Part shown: positions 51,243-62,633 of the stretch, piece after piece
Position numbering within the stretch: position 1 is the stretch's first letter
How the letters are laid out: each line of letters opens with the position of its first letter
Assembly: GCA_020446425.1 (NCBI GenBank)
Contig: JAGRES010000010.1
Span: 1-64,000 of the forward strand
Length of the DNA: 64,000 bases
DNA from: Sphingobium sp.
GTDB lineage: Bacteria > Pseudomonadota > Alphaproteobacteria > Sphingomonadales > Sphingomonadaceae
Reading direction: 5' to 3'
Notes under the pieces: generated by a model
What the model was told of the DNA's origin: nothing
The model's input: the letters and a program-made list of their open reading frames with translations, nothing else
Database searches by the model: none
Program-made: the position numbers and the translations under genes

Positions 51243-52313
51243 TTACAACCCCGCCACCGACAATGCGCGTTCCGCGATGCGCGGCAACGGAAGTATTTTT
51301 TCAGCAGCGCCCATATCGGCGGCGGCGCGCGGCATGCCATAGACCGTGCTGGTCGCCTCATCCTGCGCGATGGTCCGGCCACCTGCGCGGCGCATCGCCA
51401 GCAGGCCGCGCGCGCCATCCTGTCCCATGCCGGTCAGCAGAATGCCAACGGCGGCGGGGCCGAGTTTCTGCGCGACCGATTCGAACAGCGCATCAATGCT
51501 GGGGCGATGACCGGATATCAGATCTCCCGGCATCAGCTTGGCCAGAATCTTGTTCGCTCCGCCGCCGATAACGGCGTGCTTATCGTTTCCGGGCGTCACA
51601 TATATATATCCCGGCTGCAGGATCGAACCGGACTCGAGCAACCGAACCTTCGCCGTGCACTGCTTGTCCAGGCGCTCCGCCATTGCAGGCGCAAAAGCGG
51701 CGCTGATATGCTGAACGATAACGGTCGGCGGACAGTTGGCCGGGAAAGCTGGCAATATATGATGCAGCGCTTCCACGCCGCCGGTCGATGCGCCGATCGC
51801 GATCAGCCGTACGCCAGCATCATCGCCTTGCGACGCTGCGATGGTCTGACGCGCTACAGGATTATGCGCAACAGGCGCACGTGGCGCGGCGGGCGCGTTC
51901 GGAACGCGTACGAAACGCACGCGGGCGGCCTCGCGCACCATGCGGGCCAAAGTGCCGCCATCGCTTTCGATCAGATTGCTGACCGAGCCATCGGGTTTTG
52001 CATAACAATTGACCGCGCCAAGCTCGAGCGCGCGAATGGTGGTATCGCACCCTTTTTGCGTGATGCCGGATACGATGACGACCGGCATCGGCCGCAACTG
52101 CATGATCTTGGCCAGGAAATCGAGGCCATTCATGCCGGGCATTTCGATGTCGAGGGTGACGACATCGGGGTTGAGCTCACGGATCATGCCGCGCGCCTGC
52201 ATGGCATCAGCCGCCGCCCCTATGACTTCGATATCCGGTTCGCTGCTCAACATGCGCGTCAATATGGCGCGCATGGTAGCGGAATCATCGACGATCAACA
52301 CACGTGTGCTCAC
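51243..52313 (-). CDS. cheB: Chemotaxis methylesterase CheB
   Basis: 356 residues. Receiver (VLIVDDSATMRAIL, DVVTLDIEMPGMNG, Asp55) and methylesterase domain with all triad residues: IGASTGG, VIVQHIS and LTGMGQDGARG. It demethylates receptors and opposes CheR, encoded upstream with a 4-base overlap. The intact partner to the altered CheB at 48656. Confidence 0.95.
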   Translation of the reverse strand: MSTRVLIVDDSATMRAILTRMLSSEPDIEVIGAAADAMQARGMIRELNPDVVTLDIEMPGMNGLDFLAKIMQLRPMPVVIVSGITQKGCDTTIRALELGAVNCYAKPDGSVSNLIESDGGTLARMVREAARVRFVRVPNAPAAPRAPVAHNPVARQTIAASQGDDAGVRLIAIGASTGGVEALHHILPAFPANCPPTVIVQHISAAFAPAMAERLDKQCTAKVRLLESGSILQPGYIYVTPGNDKHAVIGGGANKILAKLMPGDLISGHRPSIDALFESVAQKLGPAAVGILLTGMGQDGARGLLAMRRAGGRTIAQDEATSTVYGMPRAAADMGAAEKILPLPRIAERALSVAGL

Positions 52314-53191
52314 GCCTTACCCTTTCGATATATTGTGCTCCCCACGAGCGACATGATATTCTGCGCATCGCCGCCGACGCGCTCACTATGGCCGATATAC
52401 AAATGCCCCCCGGGCAGGAGTTGATCGGCGAACCGGGCGACCAGCCGGTCTTTTGTCGGCTGGTCGAAATAGATCATCACATTGCGGCAGAAGATGACAT
52501 CAAAGCCGCGCTGCATCGGCCACGGCCCCAGAAGGTTGAGGCGTTTGACGCGGATCATGCCGCACAGCTCGGGCGCGATATGAGCCTCGTCGTCCACTTT
52601 CTTCACCCAGGTCCGCACCAGATCGGGCGGGACATCCTTGAGTGCCTCATAGGGGTAACGCGCCGCCTTGGCGCCAGCCACAGCGTGATCGGCGAGATCC
52701 GTGGCCAGGATCATGACGTCCTTGTCGAGAAAGGCACGCGCTTCGCGCTTGTCCGGCCCCAGCAAGGTCATCGCCAGTGAATAGAGTTCTTCGCCGGTCG
52801 AACAGCCAGCCGACCAGATGCGCACAGGCTTTCCAGCCTTCGCCTTGGCCATCAGCATCGGTCGCGTAACATTGGCCAGATGCTCGAAATGATGGCTTTC
52901 GCGATAGAAGAAGGTGTGGTTGGTGGTCAGCGCATTGATCGTCTTGCGGCGCTCGCCGTCGTCCTTGCGGATCATATCAATATAGCGCGCGAAGGTTTGC
53001 TGTCCGCTTTCGCGCACCAGCGGCGCGAGGCGTGAGTAGACAAGGGTGGCCTTGCCCGGTGGCAGCACGATACCCGCGATATCATAGACAATATCGCGTA
53101 CCGCCTCGAAATCCTTGCGCGAGTATACCTGCGCGCTGATGCCTGGGAACGGCGTAAAATTATTTTCCGCCAGCGCCTGCTGCATTGTCAT
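52310..53191 (-). CDS. cheR: Chemotaxis methyltransferase CheR
   Basis: 293 residues. N-terminal helical domain (VYSRKDFEAVRDIVYDIAGIVLPPGKATLVYSRLAPLVR) and SAM-binding domain (VRIWSAGCSTGEELYSLAM, MILATDLADHAVAGAKAARYPYEAL, FDVIFCRNVMIYFDQPTKDRLVARFADQLLPGGHLYIGHSE). It methylates receptor Glu residues. Both MCPs downstream of the promoter end in a WxxF motif that could tether it. Confidence 0.96.
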   Translation of the reverse strand: MTMQQALAENNFTPFPGISAQVYSRKDFEAVRDIVYDIAGIVLPPGKATLVYSRLAPLVRESGQQTFARYIDMIRKDDGERRKTINALTTNHTFFYRESHHFEHLANVTRPMLMAKAKAGKPVRIWSAGCSTGEELYSLAMTLLGPDKREARAFLDKDVMILATDLADHAVAGAKAARYPYEALKDVPPDLVRTWVKKVDDEAHIAPELCGMIRVKRLNLLGPWPMQRGFDVIFCRNVMIYFDQPTKDRLVARFADQLLPGGHLYIGHSERVGGDAQNIMSLVGSTIYRKGKA

Positions 53192-55578
53192 GCCGCCGCC
53201 AGAGCAGCGCCATGATTGGCGAAATTATCCGCAACCAGCGTATCCACATCGAGGATCAGCGCGACCTTGCCATCGCCCAATATGGTGGCGCCCGCCACGC
53301 CGATCACCGGCTGGTAATGCGCTTCCAGGCTCTTGATGACGAACTGGCGCTGATCGACGATGCTGTCGACCATCAGCACGGCCTGCCCATGACTTTCCGT
53401 ATCGACAACGATCAGCACAGCTTCCGCTGGCGTATTGGCTGCGCCGCTCGCGCCGACCGCGTGGTCGAGGCGAACGATGGGCAGGAACTTGCCCCGGCTG
53501 TTCAGTACCATCAGGTCCTTGCCGATATATTTGACGTCGGCTTCCTCGGGACGCATGCTTTCGAGCACATGGGTGAGCGGCACGACGATCGTCTGGTCGC
53601 CCACGGTCACGATCATGCCGTCGGCAATGGCCAGCGTGAGGGGAAGAGCCAGCGTGAATGTGCAGCCTTTGCCCGGATGGGACTCGATCGAGATACGACC
53701 GCCCAGATCCTTGACGTTCTGACGGACCACATCCATGCCGACGCCGCGTCCTGAAATATTGGATACCGTTTCCGCAGTCGAGAAACCGGGCGCGAAAATG
53801 AGGTTGTCGATCTCTTCGTTCGACAGTTGCGCACCCTGTGCGACGATGCCCTTGTCGAGAGCCTTTTGCAGCACCTTCTCACGGTTGATGCCTGCGCCGT
53901 CATCCGACAGCGATATGACAATGCGGCCAGAGCGCTGCTCGGCGGACAGGTGTAGATTGCCCTCGGCGGGCTTGCCATTGGCGACGCGTACTTCGGGAGT
54001 TTCGATACCATGATCAACCGCGTTGCGGATCAAGTGTGTCAAAGGCTCGCCAAGGCGTTCCACGACGGTCTTGTCGAGTTCGGTGCCCTCGCCGCTCATG
54101 GTCAGCGCAACACGCTTGCCGGTATCGGTTTCCAGCTCGCGGACGATACGCGGCACGCGCGAGAACACCGAACCGATCGGCTGCGCGCGGATCGACATCG
54201 TGCTTTCCTGAATGTCGCGGGTGAGCAGGTCGAGCATGCCCATTTCATCAATCGCGGTCAGGCCATGGCTGGCCAGGCGCTGCGCCATCATCGCCTGCGC
54301 GATCACTAGCTCGCCAACCGTGTCGATCAACTTATCCAGCTTGGCGAGGTCAACGCGAACGGTCTGCCCGACTGAGCTGACCTGCCGCGCCTGCGCCGGC
54401 GTGGCGGGCGCGACCGGCGCCTTGGCTCCGGCGGCCTCGGGAGCCTCCGGCTTGGCGGCATTGGTTTTGGCTGGCGCCGCATCCTTCGCATCGGCGGCTT
54501 TCACTGCCGCTTCTTGCGGTGCATCGCTTTTTTCCGGCTGCTGCTGCGGCAGGACTTCAGCAAGTTTGACGACAATGCCTTCCCTCTGCACCGGAGCGGA
54601 GAGGGACTCGAATTTCAGCTCGCATTCGTCGCCGATGAAATCGAAAATCTCTTCGACTTCCTTTTTGTCGGCATGCGGCGGAATATAGAATGTCCAGGCG
54701 AGATACGCCTTCTCTACGTCGAGCTTGTCGAGGGTCGGGACATCCCCTGCATCGACAGCGATGCACAGGCCACCCATTTCCTCAAGTTCACGCAGCATGA
54801 GCAGCGGCTCACTGCCGTTGGCCAGCGCCCCGTCGCGGAAGCGGATATGCAGATTGCGGCCATAAGCCTCGCCGCGATTTTCATCGGCTTCCGCAGCAGC
54901 TTCCTGGCGGGCCTGTTCTTTCGCGACCACTTTCGCATCGGCGGCACGTTCCACCTCGGCAGCGGCAGCTTCAAAGGCCGCAGCCTCTTCCTCGCTGACG
55001 GCCAGATCGCCCATCAGGTCATCGAGGTCGAAATCCAGGCCCATATCGTCGACGGGACTTGCGAGTTCTGCGAGTTCCTCCGCTTGCTCGACAGGAGCTT
55101 CGTCAGCTGCGACGGTTTCCTCGACTGTCTCGGCGGGTGCCTCATCTACCGGAGGCGCAGCAGGAGCGCTGTCTTCATCAAAAGCCGGTTGTCCGGCCGC
55201 TGCGCGTTCCGCTATTTCTTCAAGCTGCTGGCTGATCGCCGCATCGTCAGGCACCTCGCCCTCGCCGCGCGCCGCCGCCACATGATCGGCCAGCACATCG
55301 AACGCGCGCAGCATCAGCGTCGTAAGAGAGTCGCTCAGGCCCAGCTCGCCGTCGCGCACATAGGAAAGTACAGTTTCGAACTTGTGGGTAAACGCCTGCA
55401 GCACGGTGAAGCTGAACGCTCCAACGCCGCCTTTGATCGAGTGAACCGCACGGAAAATGCCGTTGACCGTTTCGGAGTCCGCTTCACCGGACTGACAGGC
55501 CATCAACCCTTCTTCGGCTCCCGCTAATGCCTCTTCGCATTCCAGGAAGAAGATGTTCTGGATTTCCTCATTGGTCAT
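53188..55578 (-). CDS. cheA: Chemotaxis histidine kinase CheA
   Basis: 796 residues. P1 HPt domain with phosphorylation His ([17 protein letters not shown]), a long Ala/Glu linker, an RRM-like P2 segment, P3 dimerisation ([29 protein letters not shown]), P4 kinase with N box [12 protein letters not shown] and G box GRGVGMDVV, and the P5 CheW-like domain. The start overlaps the STAS gene by 11 bases. Confidence 0.96.
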   Translation of the reverse strand: MTNEEIQNIFFLECEEALAGAEEGLMACQSGEADSETVNGIFRAVHSIKGGVGAFSFTVLQAFTHKFETVLSYVRDGELGLSDSLTTLMLRAFDVLADHVAAARGEGEVPDDAAISQQLEEIAERAAAGQPAFDEDSAPAAPPVDEAPAETVEETVAADEAPVEQAEELAELASPVDDMGLDFDLDDLMGDLAVSEEEAAAFEAAAAEVERAADAKVVAKEQARQEAAAEADENRGEAYGRNLHIRFRDGALANGSEPLLMLRELEEMGGLCIAVDAGDVPTLDKLDVEKAYLAWTFYIPPHADKKEVEEIFDFIGDECELKFESLSAPVQREGIVVKLAEVLPQQQPEKSDAPQEAAVKAADAKDAAPAKTNAAKPEAPEAAGAKAPVAPATPAQARQVSSVGQTVRVDLAKLDKLIDTVGELVIAQAMMAQRLASHGLTAIDEMGMLDLLTRDIQESTMSIRAQPIGSVFSRVPRIVRELETDTGKRVALTMSGEGTELDKTVVERLGEPLTHLIRNAVDHGIETPEVRVANGKPAEGNLHLSAEQRSGRIVISLSDDGAGINREKVLQKALDKGIVAQGAQLSNEEIDNLIFAPGFSTAETVSNISGRGVGMDVVRQNVKDLGGRISIESHPGKGCTFTLALPLTLAIADGMIVTVGDQTIVVPLTHVLESMRPEEADVKYIGKDLMVLNSRGKFLPIVRLDHAVGASGAANTPAEAVLIVVDTESHGQAVLMVDSIVDQRQFVIKSLEAHYQPVIGVAGATILGDGKVALILDVDTLVADNFANHGAALAAA

Positions 55579-55852
55579 CGCTGTGTCCCGTCCATTTCAT
55601 TACGCTGGCCAGACCCGCCATTTGAGCCGCGCTGGCCATGGCGGGCGAAGCGTGTACGGTCATGTCGACCGAGCGCGCCAACGCCGTTTGCTGAATGCTC
55701 AGCAACAACTGCAAACCCGATTGTCCGATGCGCGTTACATCCCGTCCCTCAATCGTAACCGGTTTTCCGGCTTCAAGGCTCTGAGCGATATGATCGACAA
55801 GGGCACCCGCCGTTGTCCGGTCAATCACACTGGGAAGGGTTATCATCGTCAT
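55568..55852 (-). CDS. STAS-domain protein of the che operon
   Basis: 94 residues, a single STAS domain: [67 protein letters not shown]. The Ser in IGQSGLQ sits where anti-sigma-factor antagonists are phosphorylated. It lies between an mcp and cheA. Such proteins occur in some chemotaxis operons, with unknown partner here. Confidence 0.85.
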   Translation of the reverse strand: MTMITLPSVIDRTTAGALVDHIAQSLEAGKPVTIEGRDVTRIGQSGLQLLLSIQQTALARSVDMTVHASPAMASAAQMAGLASVMKWTGHSDDQ

Positions 55853-55878
55853 GCTTTACGATCCTCAATCAGCAATTC

Positions 55879-57285
55879 TTAAAATTCCGACCAGTCATCC
55901 TCGTCCACCTTCAACGCAAGGTTGCCGCTGACTGCCGGACCCGAAGAGGTTTTGGCCGGTGCCGCGGTTGTACGCGCGGGGCTCGCCTTGACCGCCATCT
56001 CCGGCGAGGCGGCCATGCCGCCAAGTTTGAAACGGCCGACCAGATGTGAAAGCTCGTCAGCCTGGGATGCGAGACTGCGCGCGGCCGCCGTCGATTCCTC
56101 GACCATCGCCGCATTCTGCTGGGTCACCTTGTCCATATCGCTGACGGCGGAGTTGACCTGTTGCAGCCCGGCTGCCTGAACTTCCGTCGACTTCGAAATC
56201 GACGCGATCAATTCGCTGATCTCACCGACGCGGCCGACAATGCGTTCCAGCATCGAGCCGGTTTCGCCGACAAGCCCGACGCCTTCCTCGACCTGCTGTG
56301 CGCTGGTCATGATCAGCGCCTTGATATCCTTGGCGGCTTCGGCGCTGCGCTGCGCCAGAGCGCGCACTTCGTTGGCGACGACTGCGAACCCCTTGCCCGC
56401 ATCGCCCGCACGCGCGGCCTCGACACCGGCGTTGAGCGCCAGAAGATTGGTCTGAAACGCGATGCCGTCGATCACATTGATGATCTGGGTGATTTCCTGC
56501 GCGGATTTTTCGATCGCGCCCATTGCATTAACGGCTTTTTCAACGACCACCCCGCCTTCGCTGGCTTCACGGTGGGCGTCATTGATCGCAGAGGTTACCT
56601 GATTGGCACTCTGCGCGGTATTTTTGACCATGCCGGTGATGTCGTTCATCGACGTTGCAGACTCTTCCAGCGAAGCAGCCTGTTGCTCGGTGCGCTGGGA
56701 AAGGTCATGAGAAGCAGTGCGAATTTCGCTCGCGCTGGCATGAATGGTGCGCGATGTCTGGGTGACTGAACCCATAGTGTCGGACAGGCTGTCCATTGCG
56801 CGATTGAAATCGCCGCGCAGGCTTTCATACTCACGCGGAAAGCTCTGGTTGATACGGTAGGCCAGGTCGCCTTCGGCCAATTTGGAGAGACCGGCGCCAA
56901 GAACCTGCACTATATGGTCCTGATTCTGGGCCCCATCATTGATAGTGCGCGCATTGTCGCGGAATGCCGACATGGCCGCCACCATGCGGCCTACACAGTC
57001 GCTATGATCTGAATAGGCGATAGGGCTGTCGAGATCGCCCGCAGCAAGACCTTCCATACGCACGACTGTATCGACATAGGGATCGCAGATCAGACGGCCG
57101 GAAAGAAGTACCGTGGCGAGAGAACCGGCCAGCGCTATAGCCCCTGCCGCAAAACCCGCCATCGTCATCGCATTGGATGCCAGATACACGCCTGCAACGC
57201 CGATAATGCTCCACACCGCATGTATCGCCAGCAAAGCCTTGAATTTGACCCGTATCGGGGCCTGCTTCTTGAACCAGTCCAACAT
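55879..57285 (-). CDS. Methyl-accepting chemotaxis protein (no periplasmic sensor)
   Basis: About 468 residues from [19 protein letters not shown]. Two membrane helices are separated by only a few residues, so there is essentially no periplasmic ligand domain. HAMP and a second HAMP-like region lead to the signalling hairpin ([40 protein letters not shown]). The C-terminus is DEDDWSEF, an xWxxF tether like the NWETF motif for CheR. Input may be cytoplasmic or membrane-derived. Confidence 0.92.
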   Translation of the reverse strand: MLDWFKKQAPIRVKFKALLAIHAVWSIIGVAGVYLASNAMTMAGFAAGAIALAGSLATVLLSGRLICDPYVDTVVRMEGLAAGDLDSPIAYSDHSDCVGRMVAAMSAFRDNARTINDGAQNQDHIVQVLGAGLSKLAEGDLAYRINQSFPREYESLRGDFNRAMDSLSDTMGSVTQTSRTIHASASEIRTASHDLSQRTEQQAASLEESATSMNDITGMVKNTAQSANQVTSAINDAHREASEGGVVVEKAVNAMGAIEKSAQEITQIINVIDGIAFQTNLLALNAGVEAARAGDAGKGFAVVANEVRALAQRSAEAAKDIKALIMTSAQQVEEGVGLVGETGSMLERIVGRVGEISELIASISKSTEVQAAGLQQVNSAVSDMDKVTQQNAAMVEESTAAARSLASQADELSHLVGRFKLGGMAASPEMAVKASPARTTAAPAKTSSGPAVSGNLALKVDEDDWSEF

Positions 57286-57448
57286 AAATACCTTACGCTC
57301 CCCACAACCCTGAATCACGACTGTCCCTTCGTGCATCAGGCTGAAATAGTTTCAGAATAGTGCTATATTAAATTGGTTAACGGACCGTATCGCCCGGACT
57401 GTTCACGCGGCGGTCACGAAAATTCCGGGCCGCCGCGCCGAACCGTTT

Positions 57449-59272
57449 TCAGAAATCGTCCCAGTCGTCCTCATCGACCGACAGAGCGAGGTTGCCTGCC
57501 GCCATGGGAGCAGACTGCCGCTGTTTAGCCGGAACGGCTTTTCCACTCCCGGCTGAGCGCGGCTTTTCCATCGCGCCACCAAGCTGGAAGCGGGACACCA
57601 GCTGCTTCAGGCTCTGCGCTTCGCTGGCCAAGCTGCGCGCCGCTGCGGTGGTTTCTTCGACCATCGCCGCGTTTTGCTGGGTCATCTTGTCCATGTCATG
57701 CACGGAGCCGTTGACCTGTTCCATATTGCGCGCCTGAGTATCGCTCGAATTGGCGATATCGTTGATCAGCTGGCTGACTTCACCGACGCGCGTCACGATG
57801 GTGCTGAGCACCGAACCGGTCTCGCCCACCAGGGCAACACCATTTTCAACCTGTTGCGCGCTGGTCGTGATCAGCTTCTTGATATCGTTGGCGGCATCGG
57901 CGCTGCGCTGCGCCAAGGCACGCACTTCGTTGGCGACGACAGCAAAACCCTTGCCAGCATCGCCCGCACGGGCGGCTTCGACACCGGCATTGAGTGCCAG
58001 CAAATTGGTCTGGAACGCGATGCCGTCAATGACGTCGATTATCTGCGTGATTTCCTGCGCACTATGCTCGATGGCACCCATGGCAGCCACGGCCTTTTCG
58101 ACCACTGCGCCACCATTGCCCGCCTCGCGCTCGGCCTCGTCGATTGCATGGCGTACACCGGCCCGTGCCTGTGCCGTTGACAGAGCCAGTTCGGTCGTCT
58201 GGTTGATGGCCGCCGCTGTTTCTTCCAGAGCCGCGGCCTGCTGCTCCGTGCGCATCGAGAGGTCGTCCGCCGCAGAGCGAATCTGCACGGCACCCGTGTC
58301 GACATTAGCCGCCGATGCGGTGACATGCCCCAAAGTGACGGACAGTTCGTTCATGGTGCTGTTGAAGCTGGTGCGCAGGCCTTCATATTCCGGCGCGAAA
58401 GGCTCGTTGATACGATAGGTCATGTTGCCGGCGGAAAGCTGGCTCAGCCCCTGGTCAAGGTCAGCGACCACGCGCTGCTGCTTTGCATCCGCTTCCGCCT
58501 TGGCGATGCCGGTTTCGCGGAATACCTTCATCGCAGATGCCATCTGGCCAATTTCATCGTCCCGGCCAGCGCCATGAATATGCACGTTGAAATCGCCACT
58601 GGCCATACGGCGCATTTCCTCGGAGGTTTCGTCAATAGGGTCGATCACCTGACGGCGCAGCCGCAAACCGGCAGCATTGATGAAAAAGATCAGCGCGCCC
58701 GCAACCAGCAACAGTGCGCCAACCGACGCATAGGTGATCAGGCTGCTATGGTCGGCCAGTTTCTTTTGCGCATCGCCCGCCATCACGACCAGTTGGTCGA
58801 TATCAGCGCGGTGCGCCTTGTAAAGCTGGGTGAGGCTGCTGGTATGAATGGCATCGGCGCCGGCAAAGTCGCCGCGTTGCAGCGCGGGGATGAAGCTCCC
58901 CTCGACTTCCGTCCAGAAAGCATCCGCCGATGTATTGGCAACAGCCATCTGCGCCTTGAGCGCAGCGTCCAGCTCCGACGTCTGCCAATAGGCCTTGCGC
59001 TCTTCATATTGCTTGCGCAGCTCGGCAAGGCGAGCGACATGGAGGTCTACCTGCTCGTCCTTGACGGCAATGGTCGTCTCCAGAAAGGGCTCAATGATAT
59101 ATTCGGGCGGCGGAAGAATATCCGCAACCAGATCGCTTTGCATCTGCCCTTCTTTGTGAAGCGGTCCGCCCATGCTGATTTCACGGATGGAAATGCCTGC
59201 TACGATGATGGCGAAGGCCACCAGCCCGATCAGTATCCGTACGCCCCGAAGCGTCGATTGTTTTATGGTCAT
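57449..59272 (-). CDS. Methyl-accepting chemotaxis protein with 4HB-type sensor
   Basis: About 607 residues from [17 protein letters not shown]. An N-terminal membrane helix, a periplasmic helical domain of about 150 residues ([35 protein letters not shown]..., 4-helix-bundle type), a second membrane helix ([26 protein letters not shown]), HAMP, and the signalling hairpin identical over long stretches to the neighbour. C-terminus DEDDWDDF is another WxxF tether. Ligand unknown. First gene of the che operon. Confidence 0.93.
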   Translation of the reverse strand: MTIKQSTLRGVRILIGLVAFAIIVAGISIREISMGGPLHKEGQMQSDLVADILPPPEYIIEPFLETTIAVKDEQVDLHVARLAELRKQYEERKAYWQTSELDAALKAQMAVANTSADAFWTEVEGSFIPALQRGDFAGADAIHTSSLTQLYKAHRADIDQLVVMAGDAQKKLADHSSLITYASVGALLLVAGALIFFINAAGLRLRRQVIDPIDETSEEMRRMASGDFNVHIHGAGRDDEIGQMASAMKVFRETGIAKAEADAKQQRVVADLDQGLSQLSAGNMTYRINEPFAPEYEGLRTSFNSTMNELSVTLGHVTASAANVDTGAVQIRSAADDLSMRTEQQAAALEETAAAINQTTELALSTAQARAGVRHAIDEAEREAGNGGAVVEKAVAAMGAIEHSAQEITQIIDVIDGIAFQTNLLALNAGVEAARAGDAGKGFAVVANEVRALAQRSADAANDIKKLITTSAQQVENGVALVGETGSVLSTIVTRVGEVSQLINDIANSSDTQARNMEQVNGSVHDMDKMTQQNAAMVEETTAAARSLASEAQSLKQLVSRFQLGGAMEKPRSAGSGKAVPAKQRQSAPMAAGNLALSVDEDDWDDF

Positions 59273-59357
59273 TTGCCCCTGCACTTGAATTATGATTGCA
59301 CAGGGGAAAGCTTTATAGAGGAGCGTGGTCAACAACCGGTTAAACAGGCCGAAAAAT

Positions 59358-60905
59358 TCATTCCATCAGTGACATCTCGGCACGGCCAATATCTGCCTTG
59401 GACTTCTTGATGAACAACGCCATTGGGACGAAGGAAATTGTGATCAACAATAAGATATGGAAAACATTGATATATGCGATCATGCTTGCCTGACGGGTCA
59501 CTTCCATATTCATCATTGTCAAGCCTGCCTGAGTCGCATCAGACCGGATCAACCAGCTTGGATCAAAATACATGGAATAGGGCGTTATATGGGCTGCAAG
59601 ACCTTCGTGACTGGCACTGCTGCTGCGACTAAGTATTGTAATCACAAAAGAAATCCCTGCCGATGATCCGATAGAACGCGTCAGGTTCATTATGCTCGCG
59701 CCGTCTGTTCGCAATGATGCAGGAAGGGTCGAATAGGCCATCAGTGTGATCGGGACGAAAAGCAGCCCCATGCCCAGGCCCTGAACAAAACCATTTACAA
59801 CAAAATACAGATTGCTGGTTTCGAGGTTCCACAGAGACATTTCATAAAAGGAAGCGGCGATTATGAGCAGCCCTACAGAGATGATCGCCCTGATATCCAG
59901 ACGCGCCGCCAGACGCCCGGCTAGCCCCATGGTTGTCATGACGCCTAAGCCGCGCGATGCCATGATAATACCGGTATCGATCACGGGGTAACCGAACAGG
60001 GACTGGAGCATGATCGGTAACAACGCCATTGTGGCAATCAGGATCATGCCTAAGATGATCATCAACGCAGAACCCACGACCAGATTACGGTTCGCAATCA
60101 GCTCCTTGTGGAAAATCGGATTGCTGGAAGTCGCGATATGAACGCAGAACATCCAGAAAGCGGATAACGCGATCAGCAGCTCCAGCCATATCTCGATACT
60201 TTCAAACCATTCCTTATGCTGTCCACGGTCCAGCATGAGTTGGAGGGCAGCCAGACTGATTCCCAGCAGGATAAAACCGGTTATATCGAACGGTCGCGAC
60301 CGCTCGCGGAGCTCCGGCAGAATGACCGCTACACCCGCGAGAGCGACAATACCAATCGGGACGTTGACGAAAAATACCCAGCGCCAATCCAGATATTCCG
60401 TCAGAAAACCGCCTAATATCGGCCCGAGGATCGGACCTATCATGACGCCCATTCCGAACATCGCCATGGCCTGCCCGCGCTGTTTTTCCGGCGTAAAATC
60501 GAACATTACGGTCTGGGCCATCGGCGACAGGAAAGCCCCCGAAACACCCTGCAAAATGCGAAATATGACCATCTCTTCTATGGTGGTCGCTATTCCGCAC
60601 AGCACGGACGAAACCATAAAAACAAATATCGCCAATGAGAAAAGCGTTCGCCTCCCCAGATGGTTGGAAAGCCATCCCGTTGCCGGCAAAGCAATGGCCG
60701 AGGCGACGATATAACTGGTCAGCACCCAGCTTACGCTCTCCTGATTGGCGCCAAGCGCCGCCTGCATATGCGGCAGGGCGACATTGGCGATCGTCATATC
60801 CAGCACCTGCATCACCGCAGCCAGCATGGCCGCAATCTTCAACAGGACGATCTTGCTGCTGGAAAGCCCCTGCAGGTGCGCGCCGGAAAAGTCAGTCGCT
60901 GACAT
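59358..60905 (-). CDS. emrB: DHA2-family multidrug efflux MFS transporter (EmrB-like)
   Basis: 515 residues with about 14 membrane helices. DHA2 motifs are visible: [20 protein letters not shown] near the start, [13 protein letters not shown] (motif A) and [30 protein letters not shown] (motif C). It works with the EmrA-like adaptor encoded just upstream (14-base overlap) to pump drugs across the envelope. Confidence 0.92.
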   Translation of the reverse strand: MSATDFSGAHLQGLSSSKIVLLKIAAMLAAVMQVLDMTIANVALPHMQAALGANQESVSWVLTSYIVASAIALPATGWLSNHLGRRTLFSLAIFVFMVSSVLCGIATTIEEMVIFRILQGVSGAFLSPMAQTVMFDFTPEKQRGQAMAMFGMGVMIGPILGPILGGFLTEYLDWRWVFFVNVPIGIVALAGVAVILPELRERSRPFDITGFILLGISLAALQLMLDRGQHKEWFESIEIWLELLIALSAFWMFCVHIATSSNPIFHKELIANRNLVVGSALMIILGMILIATMALLPIMLQSLFGYPVIDTGIIMASRGLGVMTTMGLAGRLAARLDIRAIISVGLLIIAASFYEMSLWNLETSNLYFVVNGFVQGLGMGLLFVPITLMAYSTLPASLRTDGASIMNLTRSIGSSAGISFVITILSRSSSASHEGLAAHITPYSMYFDPSWLIRSDATQAGLTMMNMEVTRQASMIAYINVFHILLLITISFVPMALFIKKSKADIGRAEMSLME

Positions 60906-61953
60906 TGACCGTTACGTCGATGCTCAGGCCCGCAATCAGAGGGCGAGGCGACTCTTCATCAATCACGATACGCACCGGAACCCTTTGCGTCACCTTCACC
61001 CAGTTACCATTGGCGTTCTGCGCGGGAAGAATGGAGAATTGGGACCCCGTGCCGCCACCAATGCTGGCAACATGGCCTTTCAGCTCCAGGCCGCCATAGG
61101 CATCGACTTCGATTGTTGCCGGCTGCCCGGACCGGAGCCGGTTCAACTGGGTTTCCTTGAAGTTCGCTTCTACCCAGCTGCTGGCATTTTCAACGATACT
61201 GACGACCGGCAAGGCGGTGATCATCATCTGACCGACCTGCAGCCTGTCAATCTGGCTGATCCGCCCCGCAACGGGCGCTCGGACTTCCGTTCTTTCCAGA
61301 TCAAGCAAAGCCTTGGCGCGCTGCGCACGGGCAGCAGCCAGTTGCGGATTGACGCCGGGCACCTGCCCGCCCGTTGCCAGCGCGCTGCGCGCCTCGACGG
61401 CATCTGCCCTGGCGGTTCGCAAGCTGGCCTCCGCCACATCAAGCGCATGCCGTGCGGCATCCAGACGGGCCTTGGTCGTAAATCCCTTGTCGGACAGCTG
61501 ACGCTGGCGGTCATATTCGCTTTGCGCGAAGGCGATATCCTTGCGCGCCTTGGCGATATCGACGTTCGTGCCGCTATATTTCGCCTGTAATTCACCGACG
61601 CCAACCTGAGCCGCTGCAATCGCCGCGTCCGCCTGCGCCAAGGCAACGCGATACGGCTCCGGGTCGATACGGAACAGCAGATTGCCCTCTTTTACTTGTT
61701 GGTTTTCTCGCACCGCCACTTCGACAATGCGCCCGGAGACCTCCGCGCTGACAGAAACGATGTCCTGCTTCACATAGGCGTTGTCAGTGCTGACCTTGTC
61801 ATGATTCCAGTACCAATACGCCGCAGCAGCGACAGCCAGCACTGCCGGAACGGAAATCATCATGAGGAGGCGCTTGCGCCGCGATGGCTTGCCTCCATTC
61901 TCGTTACCGGCCTGAATATCATGCTTGGACATCATGGGATCCGCTTCAGCCAT
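60892..61953 (-). CDS. emrA: Membrane fusion protein EmrA-like
   Basis: 353 residues. One membrane helix (LLMMISVPAVLAVAAAAYWYW), a lipoyl/barrel-sandwich domain (VSAEVSGRIVEVAVRENQQVKEGNLLFRIDPEPY), a coiled-coil hairpin and a beta-barrel end. HlyD/EmrA family. Its start overlaps the marR stop by 8 bases. Confidence 0.93.
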   Translation of the reverse strand: MAEADPMMSKHDIQAGNENGGKPSRRKRLLMMISVPAVLAVAAAAYWYWNHDKVSTDNAYVKQDIVSVSAEVSGRIVEVAVRENQQVKEGNLLFRIDPEPYRVALAQADAAIAAAQVGVGELQAKYSGTNVDIAKARKDIAFAQSEYDRQRQLSDKGFTTKARLDAARHALDVAEASLRTARADAVEARSALATGGQVPGVNPQLAAARAQRAKALLDLERTEVRAPVAGRISQIDRLQVGQMMITALPVVSIVENASSWVEANFKETQLNRLRSGQPATIEVDAYGGLELKGHVASIGGGTGSQFSILPAQNANGNWVKVTQRVPVRIVIDEESPRPLIAGLSIDVTVNVSD

Positions 61954-62401
61954 GTTTCGCTCCCAAAAGCTCTGCCGGCTCCTCCATTTTCAGCAAATTA
62001 CCACGAACATGGTTGAGTAAGGCACGAAGTTGTTCGACCTGGTCCTGATTTAGGTCCTTGATGATACGATCCAATATCGAAAACCCTATTTGCTGAAGAT
62101 CTTCCACTACAGGTTCCGCCGCCTCGGTCAGGAAAAGCTGCCAGGCGCGCCTGTCCGCAGGGTCACGCCTGCGCTCCACGAAGCCGGCCTGTTCCAGCCG
62201 GTCGACCATCCGGCAGACGGTCATCGGCTCCACATCCATATATTCCGCCAATGCGCCTTGGGTCAGCCCAGGGGATCGACGCAATATCAATAGAGTGCGC
62301 CATTGCGCACCGGTCGCTCCGACCACACGCGCCGCCTCGTCCAGCTGCTTACGCAGCAGACGCGACACATCCATACACAGAAATGCAATATTGTCTTCCA
62401 T
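61946..62401 (-). CDS. MarR-family regulator of the emr operon
   Basis: 151 residues, winged HTH of MarR type: ATGAQWRTLLILRRSPGLTQGALAEYMDVEPMTVCRMVDRLEQAGFVERRRDPADRRAWQLFLTEAA. First gene of the emrAB operon and so probably its repressor, released by phenolic or lipophilic drugs. Confidence 0.93.
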   Translation of the reverse strand: MEDNIAFLCMDVSRLLRKQLDEAARVVGATGAQWRTLLILRRSPGLTQGALAEYMDVEPMTVCRMVDRLEQAGFVERRRDPADRRAWQLFLTEAAEPVVEDLQQIGFSILDRIIKDLNQDQVEQLRALLNHVRGNLLKMEEPAELLGAKHG

Positions 62402-62470
62402 AGCTGCGATATAATAAGCATATATATATTAATCAATTGCAAAATATGCACATGGACAATCGGCAATGTT
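62402..62470 (-). promoter_or_regulatory. AT-rich promoter/operator of the marR-emrAB operon
   Basis: An AT-rich patch in an otherwise GC-rich region. On the minus strand TTGATT, 17 bases, TATATC would give a sigma-70-like promoter. TGCATATTTTGCA and the repeated TATA block could form a MarR operator. Confidence 0.45.
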
Positions 62471-62633
62471 ATTTGAGCGTTCCGGACCTGCCATCATATT
62501 GGCGGCACATGCAATGGGTCTGCATGCTGCTTGCTTCGACCATATCGAGGCAGCGCATGGACATATGACAGGGCTAATATGTAGAGGTTACCGTGCCATG
62601 GAGCATCATGGCCCGTGCTGGAGGTAATGCGCC

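Noticed and set aside
51069..52424. Plus-strand frame of 451 codons
   Set aside because: Antisense to cheB and cheD with intact catalytic motifs.
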